Shown here piece by piece: positions 16,154-25,191 of a stretch of 64,000 nt of DNA (the first letter of the stretch is position 1; every line of letters starts with the position of its first letter). The stretch lies in the NCBI RefSeq assembly GCF_003287875.1, contig NZ_QMKK01000025.1, positions 441,501-505,500 of the forward strand. Direction: 5' to 3'. The notes beneath the pieces are model-generated. The model was not told the DNA's origin, searched no databases, and saw only the letters and a list, made by a program, of their open reading frames with translations. The DNA comes from Martinezella tropici (GTDB lineage Bacteria > Pseudomonadota > Alphaproteobacteria > Rhizobiales > Rhizobiaceae). Both the position numbers and the translations under genes were made by a program.

Positions 16154-19100
16154 TCACGCTGCATTTTGCTTCGGGATCGCCGGCTGATAGGCGAGCGTCG
16201 CATCCCCGACCAGATAGTGCGCCGTCCCGTCCGACGTCTGGTACGAGCTCGTGCCAGTGATCGCCGATCCGTCGGAGAAGGACTGACTGCCGTCTGTCGT
16301 CGAGAGAAGGTTGATGAGCTTGATGCCCGCTTCCGACATCGTCTGCAGTTCGCCGTCGTCAACCACGCCATTCTGGTTGGCATCGCGCCAGACGCGGAAC
16401 TCGCTCCAGCGATCGTCGTTGGCGTCAAGCACGTTGTCGTGGTTGCTGTCGAAGGCCAGACGCAGACCGTCGAGGTCGGATACCGAACCGCCATTGGCCG
16501 CCACCTGGTCCGGCGTTGCCCATTCGGAGAAAGCAAGCTCCTTCGACTGATCGATCTTGCCATCCGGGCCAGCCTGGCCATCTTCGCCGAGATCAATCGC
16601 CAGGAATCCGTCCTGCGGTCCTACCCAGGCGGTGCCGTCCCTTGCTCCATCGCCATTCCAGTCGAAGGTAACGGACGAGCCGGTGGCCAGCGCATCGGTG
16701 TCGAGAGGCCGCAGATCAATATGGCCGTCGCCGTTTAGATCAAGGAGAACCGGACCATGACCGTAATGCGGCTGCGGCCATTGATCGACCATCTTGTAGC
16801 CAGTGCTTCCGCCCCCGCCACCACTTTGATAAGCGTAACGCTGCCAGGCAATGTTCTTACCCGAACTATCATACTGGTAGTTCGTATAGCTGCCGTCGTC
16901 GTTGTAGGATGTCGCGGTGTTGATCACGTTGTTGACGAAATTCTGGACGAATCGCGTCCAAGGAACCGTATTATTAACATCGTAATCCGTTCTCACGAAC
17001 TTTCCACCCGTGTCACTATAGACGTTGTCCTCGATCAGTTTTCCTTGTGGCGTATAGGAGTCAACAATCTGGGACCAGCTCTGAGTGTTGCTTGGATCAT
17101 ACGCATAAAGCACCTTGCTGCCATCGTCATAGATGACATTCTGATTGGTCATCTGGCCCGCGGTGTTAAATGATTGGTCGATCTCAGACCACGATTGTGC
17201 ATTGGTGGGATCCCACATCCAGATGCCCTTGGTGCCATCGTCGTAGTAGGCAATTTGCGAGACCCGTTGACCACCGGCATTGTAATACTGCTCAAGCCGG
17301 CTCCATCCTTGAACGTTGGTTACATCATAGCTTGTATCGACCCGTGTACCATCATCATTCTGAATGCGCTGAAACGTCATCTGGCCGGCGGTGTTGAACG
17401 ATTGGTCAATCTCTGACCAGGATTGGGCATTGGCCGGATCCCAGAACCAAACGCCTCTCGTGCCGTCATCGTAATAGGCCGTCTGGGAAATTCGTTGACC
17501 GTTTGTGTTAAAACTCTGGTCAAGTCGGTTCCACCCCTGAGCGTTGGTCACGTCGAAGTCGACACTACCTGTGCGCTGCCCCGCCGCATTGTAGTAATCG
17601 ATGTGCTGCTGCGCGCCGGTCGGTACATAGAAGGCAATTTCTGTTCGAGTACCATCATCGTTGTTGACCGTCTGATTGGTCATTTGCCCGGCGGAATTGT
17701 AGATCTGAATGTAACTCGACCATGGTTGCGTGTTGCCGGGATCGTAATTGTAGACCCCCTTACGCCCGTCATCCATGTTGTTGATTTGCTGGGTTATGCG
17801 CCCGGCGCTGTCATAAGAACGCTGGAAACTCGTCCAATCATTGGAGCTTGTCACGTCGTAGTCGATGCTCGCCGTGCGGACACCCGCGGCGTTAAAGAAA
17901 TCGACGTGCTGCTGGGCATCGGTTGGCGTATAGAAAGTAATCTCCGTCCGCGAACCGTCGTCGTTGAATTGCTTGTCAATCGTTCTGTTGCCCGACGCGT
18001 TGAAGGACCGCTCGACACGGGTCCAGGGGTTCGCATTTAGCGGATCGTAGTAAACGGCGAACGTTGGGATGCCCGCCTTGTTGGCATTGATGACGCTCGT
18101 CACTTGTCCGCCGGCGGCATTATAGTTCGTCGTCACCGAGCTGCCGTCAGCGGCGATCACCACCTGCGAGGTTTTCTGGCCCTGCCCGTTGCTGGTCGCA
18201 CGTAGCGTCAGGCTACCCATCGCCGAAACGGTGTCGACGACGGTCTGGGTCACCGCGCTGCTGGCGTTGAGATCGACTTTGGTCAGCGTGACCGAGCCAT
18301 CATTGTGAATGACGGAGGTTTCGGTGTGATCGATGACGCCGTCATTGTTGGAATCCTTGCCGAGCACCGTGATGAGCCCATCCGCGCTGGTCGTGATGGT
18401 TCCCTTGGCGATGACGGCGCCGCTGGCATTCGTTTCGGTCACGGTGGCGACCGTCGAGCCGTCCACCTGAAGCTGCGACTGCATGACGACTTCGAAGGTG
18501 CCATTGCCGTCGTAGTCGTATTTGACGGTCTTCGCATGGCCGTCGGCAGAACTGTCGGTTTCTATCTTGGCGGCGATCGCCTGCTTCCAGTAGACCTTGC
18601 CGGCCATTAGGTAATTGGTTTTCTGGGCCGTGGCATTGTTCGTGACGATCGAGACGGTGGCGCCAGTCGTATCGGCGGTCAGCGTTTCGGCTTGGTCCAC
18701 GGTACCGTCGCCATCGACATCCTTGGAGGTCGTCCGCACCATGCCGTCCGAAGACTGCTGCATCGTCGTCTTCGTCGCCAGCTTGCCGGTCGTAAGGTCC
18801 GTATCGGAGATGACGCTCACCTTGCTGCCATCGGCATTGTTGGTGTTGACCGTCACGCGGCGGCGGTCGATCGTGCCATTACCGTCGAGATCCCAATTCG
18901 TCGTGGTCTGCAGACCGTCGGCCGTGGTTGTGGATGTCGATCCATCCGCCTTGACGCCGGCCGACTTGTAGTCGGTGACGCTCTGCGTTGTGACGCCGGA
19001 ATCCGCCGTGACCGTCTGCTGATGCTGGTCAACCACGCCATCACCGTTCGCGTCGCGGTCGATCGTGACCGTCTGCTTGTCGGCACTCGTGAGCGTGATG

Positions 19101-22100
19101 GTCTTGTCGATCAGCTTGCCGGTGGCATCGGTCGTGGTGACGGTCTCACGCTTGGCGCCGTCGGCGAGAAGCTCGACCACATCACTGACCGTCTGCGTCG
19201 CCAGCCCGGACCGCTGCTCGTTGGTCGAGACAATCAGGCCATCAGCATTCGTGGTCGTAACGAACTTCGAGAGCAGCGAACCATCGGCCTTGGTGCTCGT
19301 CTCCGTGCGGGTGCGGGTGCCATCGGCATTAATCACAGTCACGTCAGTCGAGGTCTGGGCATAGGTCCCCGCCCCGGTCGGGTCTGACTGCGAGGTGATC
19401 GACAAACCGTTGGCGCTGGTCGTGGTCCGATAGCGGCTGGTCAGCGTCGCGCCGGTGAAATAGCTGATGGTCTCCGTCCGCGAGCCGTCAGCATTCAGGA
19501 CTGTCGCGTCGGTGCGGCTCTTGGTGAAGGTGCCGGATCCGGTCTGGTCCCACTTCATGGTTACGGTCAGGCCATCGGCAGAGGTGTCGGTCTGGGTGAC
19601 GGCGCTCAGCACCAGCATGCCGCTGCCGTTTACCGTATAGGTCTTTTCGACCGTCGTCTTGCTGCCGTCCGTATTCAGCGTCGTCAGATCGCTGACCGTC
19701 TTGTTGGCAGCCCCGTTTCCATCGGTGTCGTAGCTCACCGAGGCATTGAAACCACCGGCACCAGTCGTCTGTGTCTTGGAGTGCGACACAGCCCCCGCTG
19801 AGGTCAAGTCGGACAAGGTCTGCGTAACGCTACCGTCGGTATTCTTCGTGGTGACGGACTTCTGGTCGACGACGCCATTGCTGTCGATATCGTAGGTCAC
19901 AGTGACCGTCTTGCCGTCACCGCTGGTCGTGGTCGTCGTCTTGTTGGCGATCACGCCGCTATTGGTGACAATTTCCGTTGCCGAACCGTCCGCGCCGAGA
20001 GTGGTGACGTCCGTCGTCGTTCTGACTGTGGATAGAACAATGGAGGGATTTGCAAGCGCCCATGCTTGCGCGCCAGCGGCAGTATGGCCCTGCCCTTCGG
20101 GTGAATCCGCGCACTGTTGGGCCAAGGACGCGCGAGTGGTTCCAGCGGCGATCGCGCTCACCCAACCTTCAGCGGCCCCCGGTTCGGGTGCGCGACCAAG
20201 AGCGTTTTGATACATTAAAGTCGCAAATTGCAGATCGGTAAGCGTGCCATACTTTTGGGTAAATTCGGATGAACCAATGAGCTGCGCCATGATCTGAACG
20301 GCCGTCGTGCCGGATTGTATTGCAGTCGCATAACCCTGAAGGGCTGCCACATCTGGATCGCGGCCGAGAGCCGCGTGGTAGAGACGATAGATCTCATTGC
20401 GGATTGTCGCTCCGATCAGATCATCGGACACAACCGTCGTTCTGCTCAAACCGTTGGCAGACGTCGTGATCTTCGTCAACTCGACCGGCGCCGTATTGGT
20501 CGAGCGAGCAAAGATCTCCGTGCGGGACCCATCGGCATTGAGTGTCGTGACATCGCTGAGCACCTGTTCGAAAGTGCCGTCGCCGTCCAAGTCCGATTTG
20601 GTCGTAACGGACAGTCCATTGGCGGATGTCGTCGTGACCGCACGACTCGTGAGCGTCGTCGTCCCGGCCTTATAGGTCTCGATTGTCTTCGTCGTCAGGC
20701 CGGTCGCATCGATAGCGGCCGTGGTCTTGACATCGATCTTGCCGTCGCCATCGAGATCGACTTGGCTCGTCATCGTCTTGCCGTCCGATGTCGCGGTGTT
20801 GGACGTCTTCGACAGCAGCGTCCCGCTGGCCGTGGTGACGGAATCGACCAGCGAAGTCGAACCGTCGGCATTCAGCGTCTTCGTGGCGGTTTCGGTCCGA
20901 TCGACCGCGCCATTGCCATCATAGTCAAAGTCGGTCTTCGTCGTGAGCCCGTTGGCGCTGACGGTGACCTTCGTCTGATCGGTAAGCGCCGCGCCGGCAT
21001 AATCCGATGTGGTGGTCGTCTTCGAGCCGTCATTGTTGAGGACGGTCGCCTTCACCGTCTTGGTGTCAACGACACCATCGCCGTTGATATCCTTCTGAAC
21101 GGTGACAGTCAGGCCATTGCCCGAGGTGATGGTCGTGACTTTGTCAAGCAGAACGCCCGTATTGCTCTTGTCCGTCACCGTTTCGGTGCGGCTGCCATCG
21201 GCATTGATGATGGTCTGGTCGACGGTGGTCATATCGACCGTGCCGTCGCCATTCAGATCATCCGCGGTGGTCGTCGTCAGCTTGTCGGCGCTGACGGTCA
21301 CCACGGTCTTGCGATGGAGCGAACCGTCGGCGCTGGTTTGCACCGTGGTCGTCGTCTGGCTGCCGTCCGCGGCAACAATCTGGGTTGTGGCCAAATCGAT
21401 ATGACCGTCACCGTCAACGTCCTTGGTCACCGACGTCGTCTTGCGATCGGCGCTGACAGTGGTCACCGTCTGGCTGAGCAGCGTGCCGTTGCCGCTCTTT
21501 GCGGTTACGGTTTCCGTGCGAGCACCGGCGTCCAAGACAATCACATCTGTGACAGTCTGGTCAAACGCACCATCACCGTTCAGATCGGACTGTACCGTCT
21601 GCCTCAAGCTGTCGGCGGACGTCGTCGTCACCATCTGGCCGATCAAGGAGCCGTTGCCGCTCTTCTTCGTCACGGTCTCGACCCGTGCACCGCCAGTGCC
21701 GGCGGTGATAACGTCTGTCGTCACGGCATAGGTGCCATCGCCATTGGCATCGGTGCTGACGGTCTTCGACAGGCCATCAGCGCTGGTCGTCGTCAGCACC
21801 TTGCCGACAAGCGTTCCGTTTGGATTGAGGGTGGCGTCAGTCTCGGTGAGCGTACCGTCGCTCGCAACCGTAATGACGGTCTGGCTGTCGGCAGCGCCGT
21901 CGCCATTGGCGTCGACTGAAATGTTCTTGCTCTTGCCGTCGGCGCTGGTGACCGTGACGCTTTTCGACAGGAGGACGCCGCTGGCGCTGGTATCCTGAAC
22001 GGTTTCCGTCCGCGAGCCGTCGGATGCGACTGTCGTCACGTCGGAATGGATGAGATCAGCGACGCCGTCGCCAGTCACGTCGGTCGAGGTCGTCGTCGAC

Positions 22101-24574
22101 AGGCCGCTTGCAGCCGCGACGGTCGTCACCTTGCTTCTGGCCGAATTATCGCCGTTGGTGATGGTTACCACGGTCGTCACGTCGCCATTGGCTGCAATTG
22201 TCGTCTGGGTCAAATCGCGCTCGTCAATCGTGCCATTGCCGTCGAGATCGCTGGTCACCGTCTTCGTGTGACGGTCGGCGCTGGTGACCGTCGTAACGCT
22301 CGACAGCAAGGTGCCGTTCGAACTGCTGTCCGTCACTGTCCGCGTGCGCGAACCATCGCTGGCCTCGGTCGTGATGTCGGTGACGGCCTCGTCGAAAATC
22401 CCGTCGCCATTGATATCGGTCTTCGTTATCTTCGTTAAGCCGTCGGAGCTGGACAGAACCTGAAGCTGGCTCAGTACGGCTCCGGAGACGCTCAGCGCAT
22501 TGGTCGTGGTAGACGTCGAACCATCCGCATTGGCGACGAAGGTCTGGCTCTGATCGGCGCTGCCATCGCCGTCCTGATCTATAGTCGTGGTGATCGTGTT
22601 ATGGTCGGCGCTGGTGACCGTCGTGGTGCTGTTGAGAACGGAGCCGTCGGCGTTGAAGTTCGTGACGACCCGCGTGCGGACGCCGGAAGCGACAGTGGTG
22701 ATGTCCGTCTGAGAGCGGTCGTAGCTGCCGTTGCCATCGTCGTCGAATTTGGTCGACACGCTGTTGCCATCGGCACTCGTCGTCACCAGATCCTGAAACG
22801 CCAGGCTGCCATCGGCATTATAGGCCTGGATGGTGTTCGTATTCGACTGGTCGGCATTGGTGACCACGGTCGACTTGATAATATAGCCGTTGGAATCACT
22901 GGCTAAAATCGCGTCACCCACCGTGCCGGTCGAACCGTCGGACTTGGTATAGATCGTCGTCCCGGTAATCGCCGAGCCGTCGCTAAAACTCTGGCCGCTG
23001 CCCTTTGGCGTCAGGTCGATCGAGGTGATCCCGAGCGAATCCAACGACACAAGCTGGCCATCGACCGTGACCTTGAACTTCGACCATTGCGCATCGCCGG
23101 CATCGAGTTTGCCATTGCCGTTGGTATCGAAAACGTCCTTGATTGCTTCCAGATCGCCCGTCGCCGTCGGATCCCATTGGGTGAACTCGAATTCCTTCGA
23201 ATTGCTGATCTTGCCGTCACCGTCGGCGTCGAAGACTAGGACTCCCGTGCCGTTGCCCGCCCAAGCCATGCGATGTTGGTAGCCATCGCCATTCACATTC
23301 ACGAACTGCGACGAATTCGATAACGAATTGATGTTCAGGCCATTACCGGAGAGGTCGAGAAGGACAGGAGAAATGTTATCATTATTCGGGCCATCAGACT
23401 TCGGTGACCCCTCATCAGTTCCCTGTGTATCTTCGTTGTCCATAGAACTGGGGTGTATTCCACTGTCATTACTCCAGCTGCCGTAGGCGCCTGTATTTTG
23501 GTTGTCCCGAGGGCCGCTTACCGGGGCACCGCTCGGACTGCGTCCGGGACCGTGACCGCCGTAGGAGGAGGTCCCTGCCTCCGAGCCTTGAGTGTCCTCG
23601 TCATCCATAGAACTGGGATGGATGTCGCCAAGCGAAGACCCGCTGGGACTGCGGCCCGGCCCGTGGCCGCCATAGGACGACGAAGAACCGCCGCCACCAG
23701 AACTACCATTCCCTCCATAAGCCGATGATCCGCCACCTGCGTTGGAGCCACCATATCCCCCACCGGAATTTGATGGGCCACCCTGGTCGCCATTGCGCCC
23801 ACCGCCGCCATCATTTCTATAACCAGAGGCACCTCCAAACGAGGATGCGCCATAGAATGTCCATGGGCCAACAGCGAATGGCTGCAAGTCAGGAGGGGTC
23901 GGAGCCACAGCCGACGTCACGCTCGGAGGACTCACTGTCGGAGGCAGCGGAGCCGCCAGCGCCGTTACGCTAGTTGGATTAACCGACGACGGGGGGGTGT
24001 AGGCGATATTTCCCAGCATCGCGTTAAGCGCTTCAGGAATGCTCGGCGGAAGTACCGGGGCCTCTACAGGCGGAGCTGAGTCTTTGAGATATGCACGATA
24101 GCCCGCTTCGATGTTATCAAGATTCTTGGGGTCGTTAAAATAATCACCACTTATATCTGGCAATATATGTTGCTTATCACTGGTTATTACAGAGATAATA
24201 TTATCGATATCAACCCTAAGTCTACTATAGATGTTAACGATTCCAGACGCCTCCGCCACCTGGTTATAGCTGTATCCAAGAGCCGCAGCAGCATAGCCAA
24301 CCGCCCATGAAGCAGCGGGCTTGAATGCCGGAACAAACCCTCCGCCACCTTGTGCAAACATTCCATTATAATTTCGCTGAAGATCAAATTGATGATTGGG
24401 GAAGAAGCCCATCATTCCTTCAAAAGAATTTCGGATGCTATTAACAAAATCTTGTGGGTTGAAATCGTTAGGGACAATCATCGGCTGCCCTTGGCTATTC
24501 AACACCACATTTCCACCAAGCTCAGAGAGCACCTTTGCGTCAACTGATGTGCCGTTATTGGATTTTACTTGCAT
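16154..24574 (-). CDS. Giant repeat protein (2806 residues), probable type I secreted surface protein or adhesin
   Basis: The ATG at 24574 has GAGG 7 nt upstream. Regions in order, with approximate residues: 1-240 unique, with a small hydrophobic stretch (AASWAVGYAAAALGY) and no Sec signal; 240-400 a Gly/Ser/Pro linker containing a duplicated SYGGHGPGRSPSG...HPSSMD block; 405-555 a Ca-binding-like module (PVLLDLSGNGLNI, FDADGDGKISNSKEF, FDTNGNGKLDAGD, FSDGSAITGT); 558-1378 fourteen repeats of about 50-60 residues with a D-x-[ND]-G-[DN]-G loop and a DGSRTETVT strand; 1385-1508 a DUF4214 domain (IYRLYHAALGRDPD, YQNALGRAPEPGA); 1511-2148 about ten more repeats; 2155-2588 about eleven YD-like repeats of about 38 residues (YDDGTRGVWFWDP, SFNTAGQM); 2605-2806 a second copy of the Ca-binding module, ending QPAIPKQNAA. 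No GGxGxDxxx RTX nonapeptides are seen. Secretion by the adjacent type I system is inferred. Confidence 0.9.
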   Translation of the reverse strand: MQVKSNNGTSVDAKVLSELGGNVVLNSQGQPMIVPNDFNPQDFVNSIRNSFEGMMGFFPNHQFDLQRNYNGMFAQGGGGFVPAFKPAASWAVGYAAAALGYSYNQVAEASGIVNIYSRLRVDIDNIISVITSDKQHILPDISGDYFNDPKNLDNIEAGYRAYLKDSAPPVEAPVLPPSIPEALNAMLGNIAYTPPSSVNPTSVTALAAPLPPTVSPPSVTSAVAPTPPDLQPFAVGPWTFYGASSFGGASGYRNDGGGGRNGDQGGPSNSGGGYGGSNAGGGSSAYGGNGSSGGGGSSSSYGGHGPGRSPSGSSLGDIHPSSMDDEDTQGSEAGTSSYGGHGPGRSPSGAPVSGPRDNQNTGAYGSWSNDSGIHPSSMDNEDTQGTDEGSPKSDGPNNDNISPVLLDLSGNGLNINSLSNSSQFVNVNGDGYQHRMAWAGNGTGVLVFDADGDGKISNSKEFEFTQWDPTATGDLEAIKDVFDTNGNGKLDAGDAQWSKFKVTVDGQLVSLDSLGITSIDLTPKGSGQSFSDGSAITGTTIYTKSDGSTGTVGDAILASDSNGYIIKSTVVTNADQSNTNTIQAYNADGSLAFQDLVTTSADGNSVSTKFDDDGNGSYDRSQTDITTVASGVRTRVVTNFNADGSVLNSTTTVTSADHNTITTTIDQDGDGSADQSQTFVANADGSTSTTTNALSVSGAVLSQLQVLSSSDGLTKITKTDINGDGIFDEAVTDITTEASDGSRTRTVTDSSSNGTLLSSVTTVTSADRHTKTVTSDLDGNGTIDERDLTQTTIAANGDVTTVVTITNGDNSARSKVTTVAAASGLSTTTSTDVTGDGVADLIHSDVTTVASDGSRTETVQDTSASGVLLSKSVTVTSADGKSKNISVDANGDGAADSQTVITVASDGTLTETDATLNPNGTLVGKVLTTTSADGLSKTVSTDANGDGTYAVTTDVITAGTGGARVETVTKKSGNGSLIGQMVTTTSADSLRQTVQSDLNGDGAFDQTVTDVIVLDAGARTETVTAKSGNGTLLSQTVTTVSADRKTTSVTKDVDGDGHIDLATTQIVAADGSQTTTTVQTSADGSLHRKTVVTVSADKLTTTTADDLNGDGTVDMTTVDQTIINADGSRTETVTDKSNTGVLLDKVTTITSGNGLTVTVQKDINGDGVVDTKTVKATVLNNDGSKTTTTSDYAGAALTDQTKVTVSANGLTTKTDFDYDGNGAVDRTETATKTLNADGSTSLVDSVTTASGTLLSKTSNTATSDGKTMTSQVDLDGDGKIDVKTTAAIDATGLTTKTIETYKAGTTTLTSRAVTTTSANGLSVTTKSDLDGDGTFEQVLSDVTTLNADGSRTEIFARSTNTAPVELTKITTSANGLSRTTVVSDDLIGATIRNEIYRLYHAALGRDPDVAALQGYATAIQSGTTAVQIMAQLIGSSEFTQKYGTLTDLQFATLMYQNALGRAPEPGAAEGWVSAIAAGTTRASLAQQCADSPEGQGHTAAGAQAWALANPSIVLSTVRTTTDVTTLGADGSATEIVTNSGVIANKTTTTTSGDGKTVTVTYDIDSNGVVDQKSVTTKNTDGSVTQTLSDLTSAGAVSHSKTQTTGAGGFNASVSYDTDGNGAANKTVSDLTTLNTDGSKTTVEKTYTVNGSGMLVLSAVTQTDTSADGLTVTMKWDQTGSGTFTKSRTDATVLNADGSRTETISYFTGATLTSRYRTTTSANGLSITSQSDPTGAGTYAQTSTDVTVINADGTRTRTETSTKADGSLLSKFVTTTNADGLIVSTNEQRSGLATQTVSDVVELLADGAKRETVTTTDATGKLIDKTITLTSADKQTVTIDRDANGDGVVDQHQQTVTADSGVTTQSVTDYKSAGVKADGSTSTTTADGLQTTTNWDLDGNGTIDRRRVTVNTNNADGSKVSVISDTDLTTGKLATKTTMQQSSDGMVRTTSKDVDGDGTVDQAETLTADTTGATVSIVTNNATAQKTNYLMAGKVYWKQAIAAKIETDSSADGHAKTVKYDYDGNGTFEVVMQSQLQVDGSTVATVTETNASGAVIAKGTITTSADGLITVLGKDSNNDGVIDHTETSVIHNDGSVTLTKVDLNASSAVTQTVVDTVSAMGSLTLRATSNGQGQKTSQVVIAADGSSVTTNYNAAGGQVTSVINANKAGIPTFAVYYDPLNANPWTRVERSFNASGNRTIDKQFNDDGSRTEITFYTPTDAQQHVDFFNAAGVRTASIDYDVTSSNDWTSFQRSYDSAGRITQQINNMDDGRKGVYNYDPGNTQPWSSYIQIYNSAGQMTNQTVNNDDGTRTEIAFYVPTGAQQHIDYYNAAGQRTGSVDFDVTNAQGWNRLDQSFNTNGQRISQTAYYDDGTRGVWFWDPANAQSWSEIDQSFNTAGQMTFQRIQNDDGTRVDTSYDVTNVQGWSRLEQYYNAGGQRVSQIAYYDDGTKGIWMWDPTNAQSWSEIDQSFNTAGQMTNQNVIYDDGSKVLYAYDPSNTQSWSQIVDSYTPQGKLIEDNVYSDTGGKFVRTDYDVNNTVPWTRFVQNFVNNVINTATSYNDDGSYTNYQYDSSGKNIAWQRYAYQSGGGGGSTGYKMVDQWPQPHYGHGPVLLDLNGDGHIDLRPLDTDALATGSSVTFDWNGDGARDGTAWVGPQDGFLAIDLGEDGQAGPDGKIDQSKELAFSEWATPDQVAANGGSVSDLDGLRLAFDSNHDNVLDANDDRWSEFRVWRDANQNGVVDDGELQTMSEAGIKLINLLSTTDGSQSFSDGSAITGTSSYQTSDGTAHYLVGDATLAYQPAIPKQNAA
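16810..18110 (-). repeat. YD-like tandem repeats, about 11 copies
   Basis: The coding repeat of about 115 bp gives a Y/FDDGT-R/K-x-x-x-x-Y-D-P/V unit followed by NxxxWxRxxQSFNxAGQ. Two variants alternate (WDPANAQSWSEIDQSFN versus YDVTNVQGWSRLEQYYN), suggesting that a two-unit block was itself duplicated. The units resemble RHS/YD beta repeats but are not identical to the canonical motif. Confidence 0.75.
18130..22900 (-). repeat. Tandem calcium-loop-like repeats, about 24 copies in two blocks
   Basis: Each coding repeat of roughly 150-180 bp encodes a TTTSADGL-type strand, a D-x-N-G-D-G-x-x-D loop and a DGSRTETVT-type strand. I counted fourteen loops before the DUF4214 insertion and about ten after it, some degenerate (for example DQTGSGTFT and DPTGAGTYA). 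DNA copies have diverged in sequence but keep the frame, which suggests old duplications maintained by selection. Confidence 0.8.
20050..20420 (-). other. DUF4214 domain inserted in the repeat array of the giant protein
   Basis: Within the giant protein, residues about 1385-1508 contain two DUF4214-type motifs (YRLYHAALGRDPDVAALQGYA and MYQNALGRAPEPGAAEGWV) plus GSSEFTQKYG. DUF4214 is common in rhizobial and other secreted glycan-associated proteins. It separates the first fourteen calcium-loop repeats from the next ten. Confidence 0.75.
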
Positions 24575-24598
24575 TGCCCACCTCGGATACCTGCAGGT

Positions 24599-24928
24599 TC
24601 AAAGTATAGCGCCCTTAACAAGGACGATAAGTGTAATTACCAAAGCATATAGGAGCGCTGAAAATATAAACGAGAATAGACGAGGAAGTTTAAAATAAGA
24701 TCCGACGTATATCGCAACAAAAAGCGGCGTTAAATAATCAATAAATTGGCCAACTACGCTGTACCCATATATATAATTTTCGCACGCCCCATCAGCTGTA
24801 TATATTCCCAAGCCGTACTGGAAATTGCACCCAAATAAACCTGATATAAACAAGTAAAAAATAAAAAAGATAAAAATGTATACGGAGAATATCGCGATAT
24901 TTCCGATGTTTTTTTTGAAAAACGTCAT
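24599..24928 (-). CDS. Small membrane protein upstream of the giant repeat gene
   Basis: A 109-residue very hydrophobic protein with about three membrane segments (IAIFSVYIFIFFIFYLFISGLFG; the central VVGQFIDYLTPLFVAIYVGSYF; and LFSFIFSALLYALVITLIVLV). It is rich in Phe, Ile and Tyr and clearly more AT-rich than its neighbours, suggesting separate ancestry. The stop lies 24 bp before the giant gene start on the same strand, so the two are probably co-transcribed. The ribosome site is weak. I recognise no family; an immunity or chaperone-like role is only conceivable from position. Confidence 0.65.
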   Translation of the reverse strand: MTFFKKNIGNIAIFSVYIFIFFIFYLFISGLFGCNFQYGLGIYTADGACENYIYGYSVVGQFIDYLTPLFVAIYVGSYFKLPRLFSFIFSALLYALVITLIVLVKGAIL

Positions 24929-25191
24929 GACACATCTACTGTTTCAGAACTGGTGGCTGTAGGCCGAAGCATTAACGCCTCGTTCCACTCGATTGATACA
25001 GGACCGGCCAAGCTTCCTATCCCCTAGCGCCTTATCGAAAATGTTCCACTTTCTTGTTATCCAGCAAATGATGCATATACTCGCCGCGACTTGGAACAAA
25101 ACGACGAATGGGACCTCACGATCCAATCATAAGTCGCGTATACTCGCTACGTATACGCGCATTTTTAATATTCACAATACAGGATCTTCGC
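24929..25191. promoter_or_regulatory. Divergent promoter region between the secretion locus and the response regulator
   Basis: About 260 AT-rich bp lie between the small membrane protein gene (minus) and the response regulator gene (plus). It presumably carries the promoters of both units. A 9-bp inverted repeat (listed separately) sits close to the regulator start. Confidence 0.55.
25135..25159. promoter_or_regulatory. Inverted repeat operator candidate, CGCGTATAC-N7-GTATACGCG
   Basis: A perfect inverted repeat with 9-bp arms and a 7-nt spacer, 32 bp upstream of the response regulator start. Arm length and spacing suit a dimeric DNA-binding protein. The neighbouring helix-turn-helix response regulator is an obvious candidate (autoregulation), but that is inference. 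Confidence 0.6.

Noticed and set aside
18130..22900. CRISPR-like or DNA-level tandem repeat
   Set aside because: The periodicity is protein-level in one long frame with diverged bases; spacers are not unique sequences between identical repeats.
16154..24574. Classification of the giant protein as an RTX toxin
   Set aside because: No GGxGxDxxx nonapeptides, no acyltransferase gene and no haemolysin domain seen; secreted repeat protein is a safer label.
24944..25126. 60-residue minus-strand ORF upstream of the small membrane protein
   Set aside because: No ribosome site, overlaps the divergent promoter region, no recognised features.
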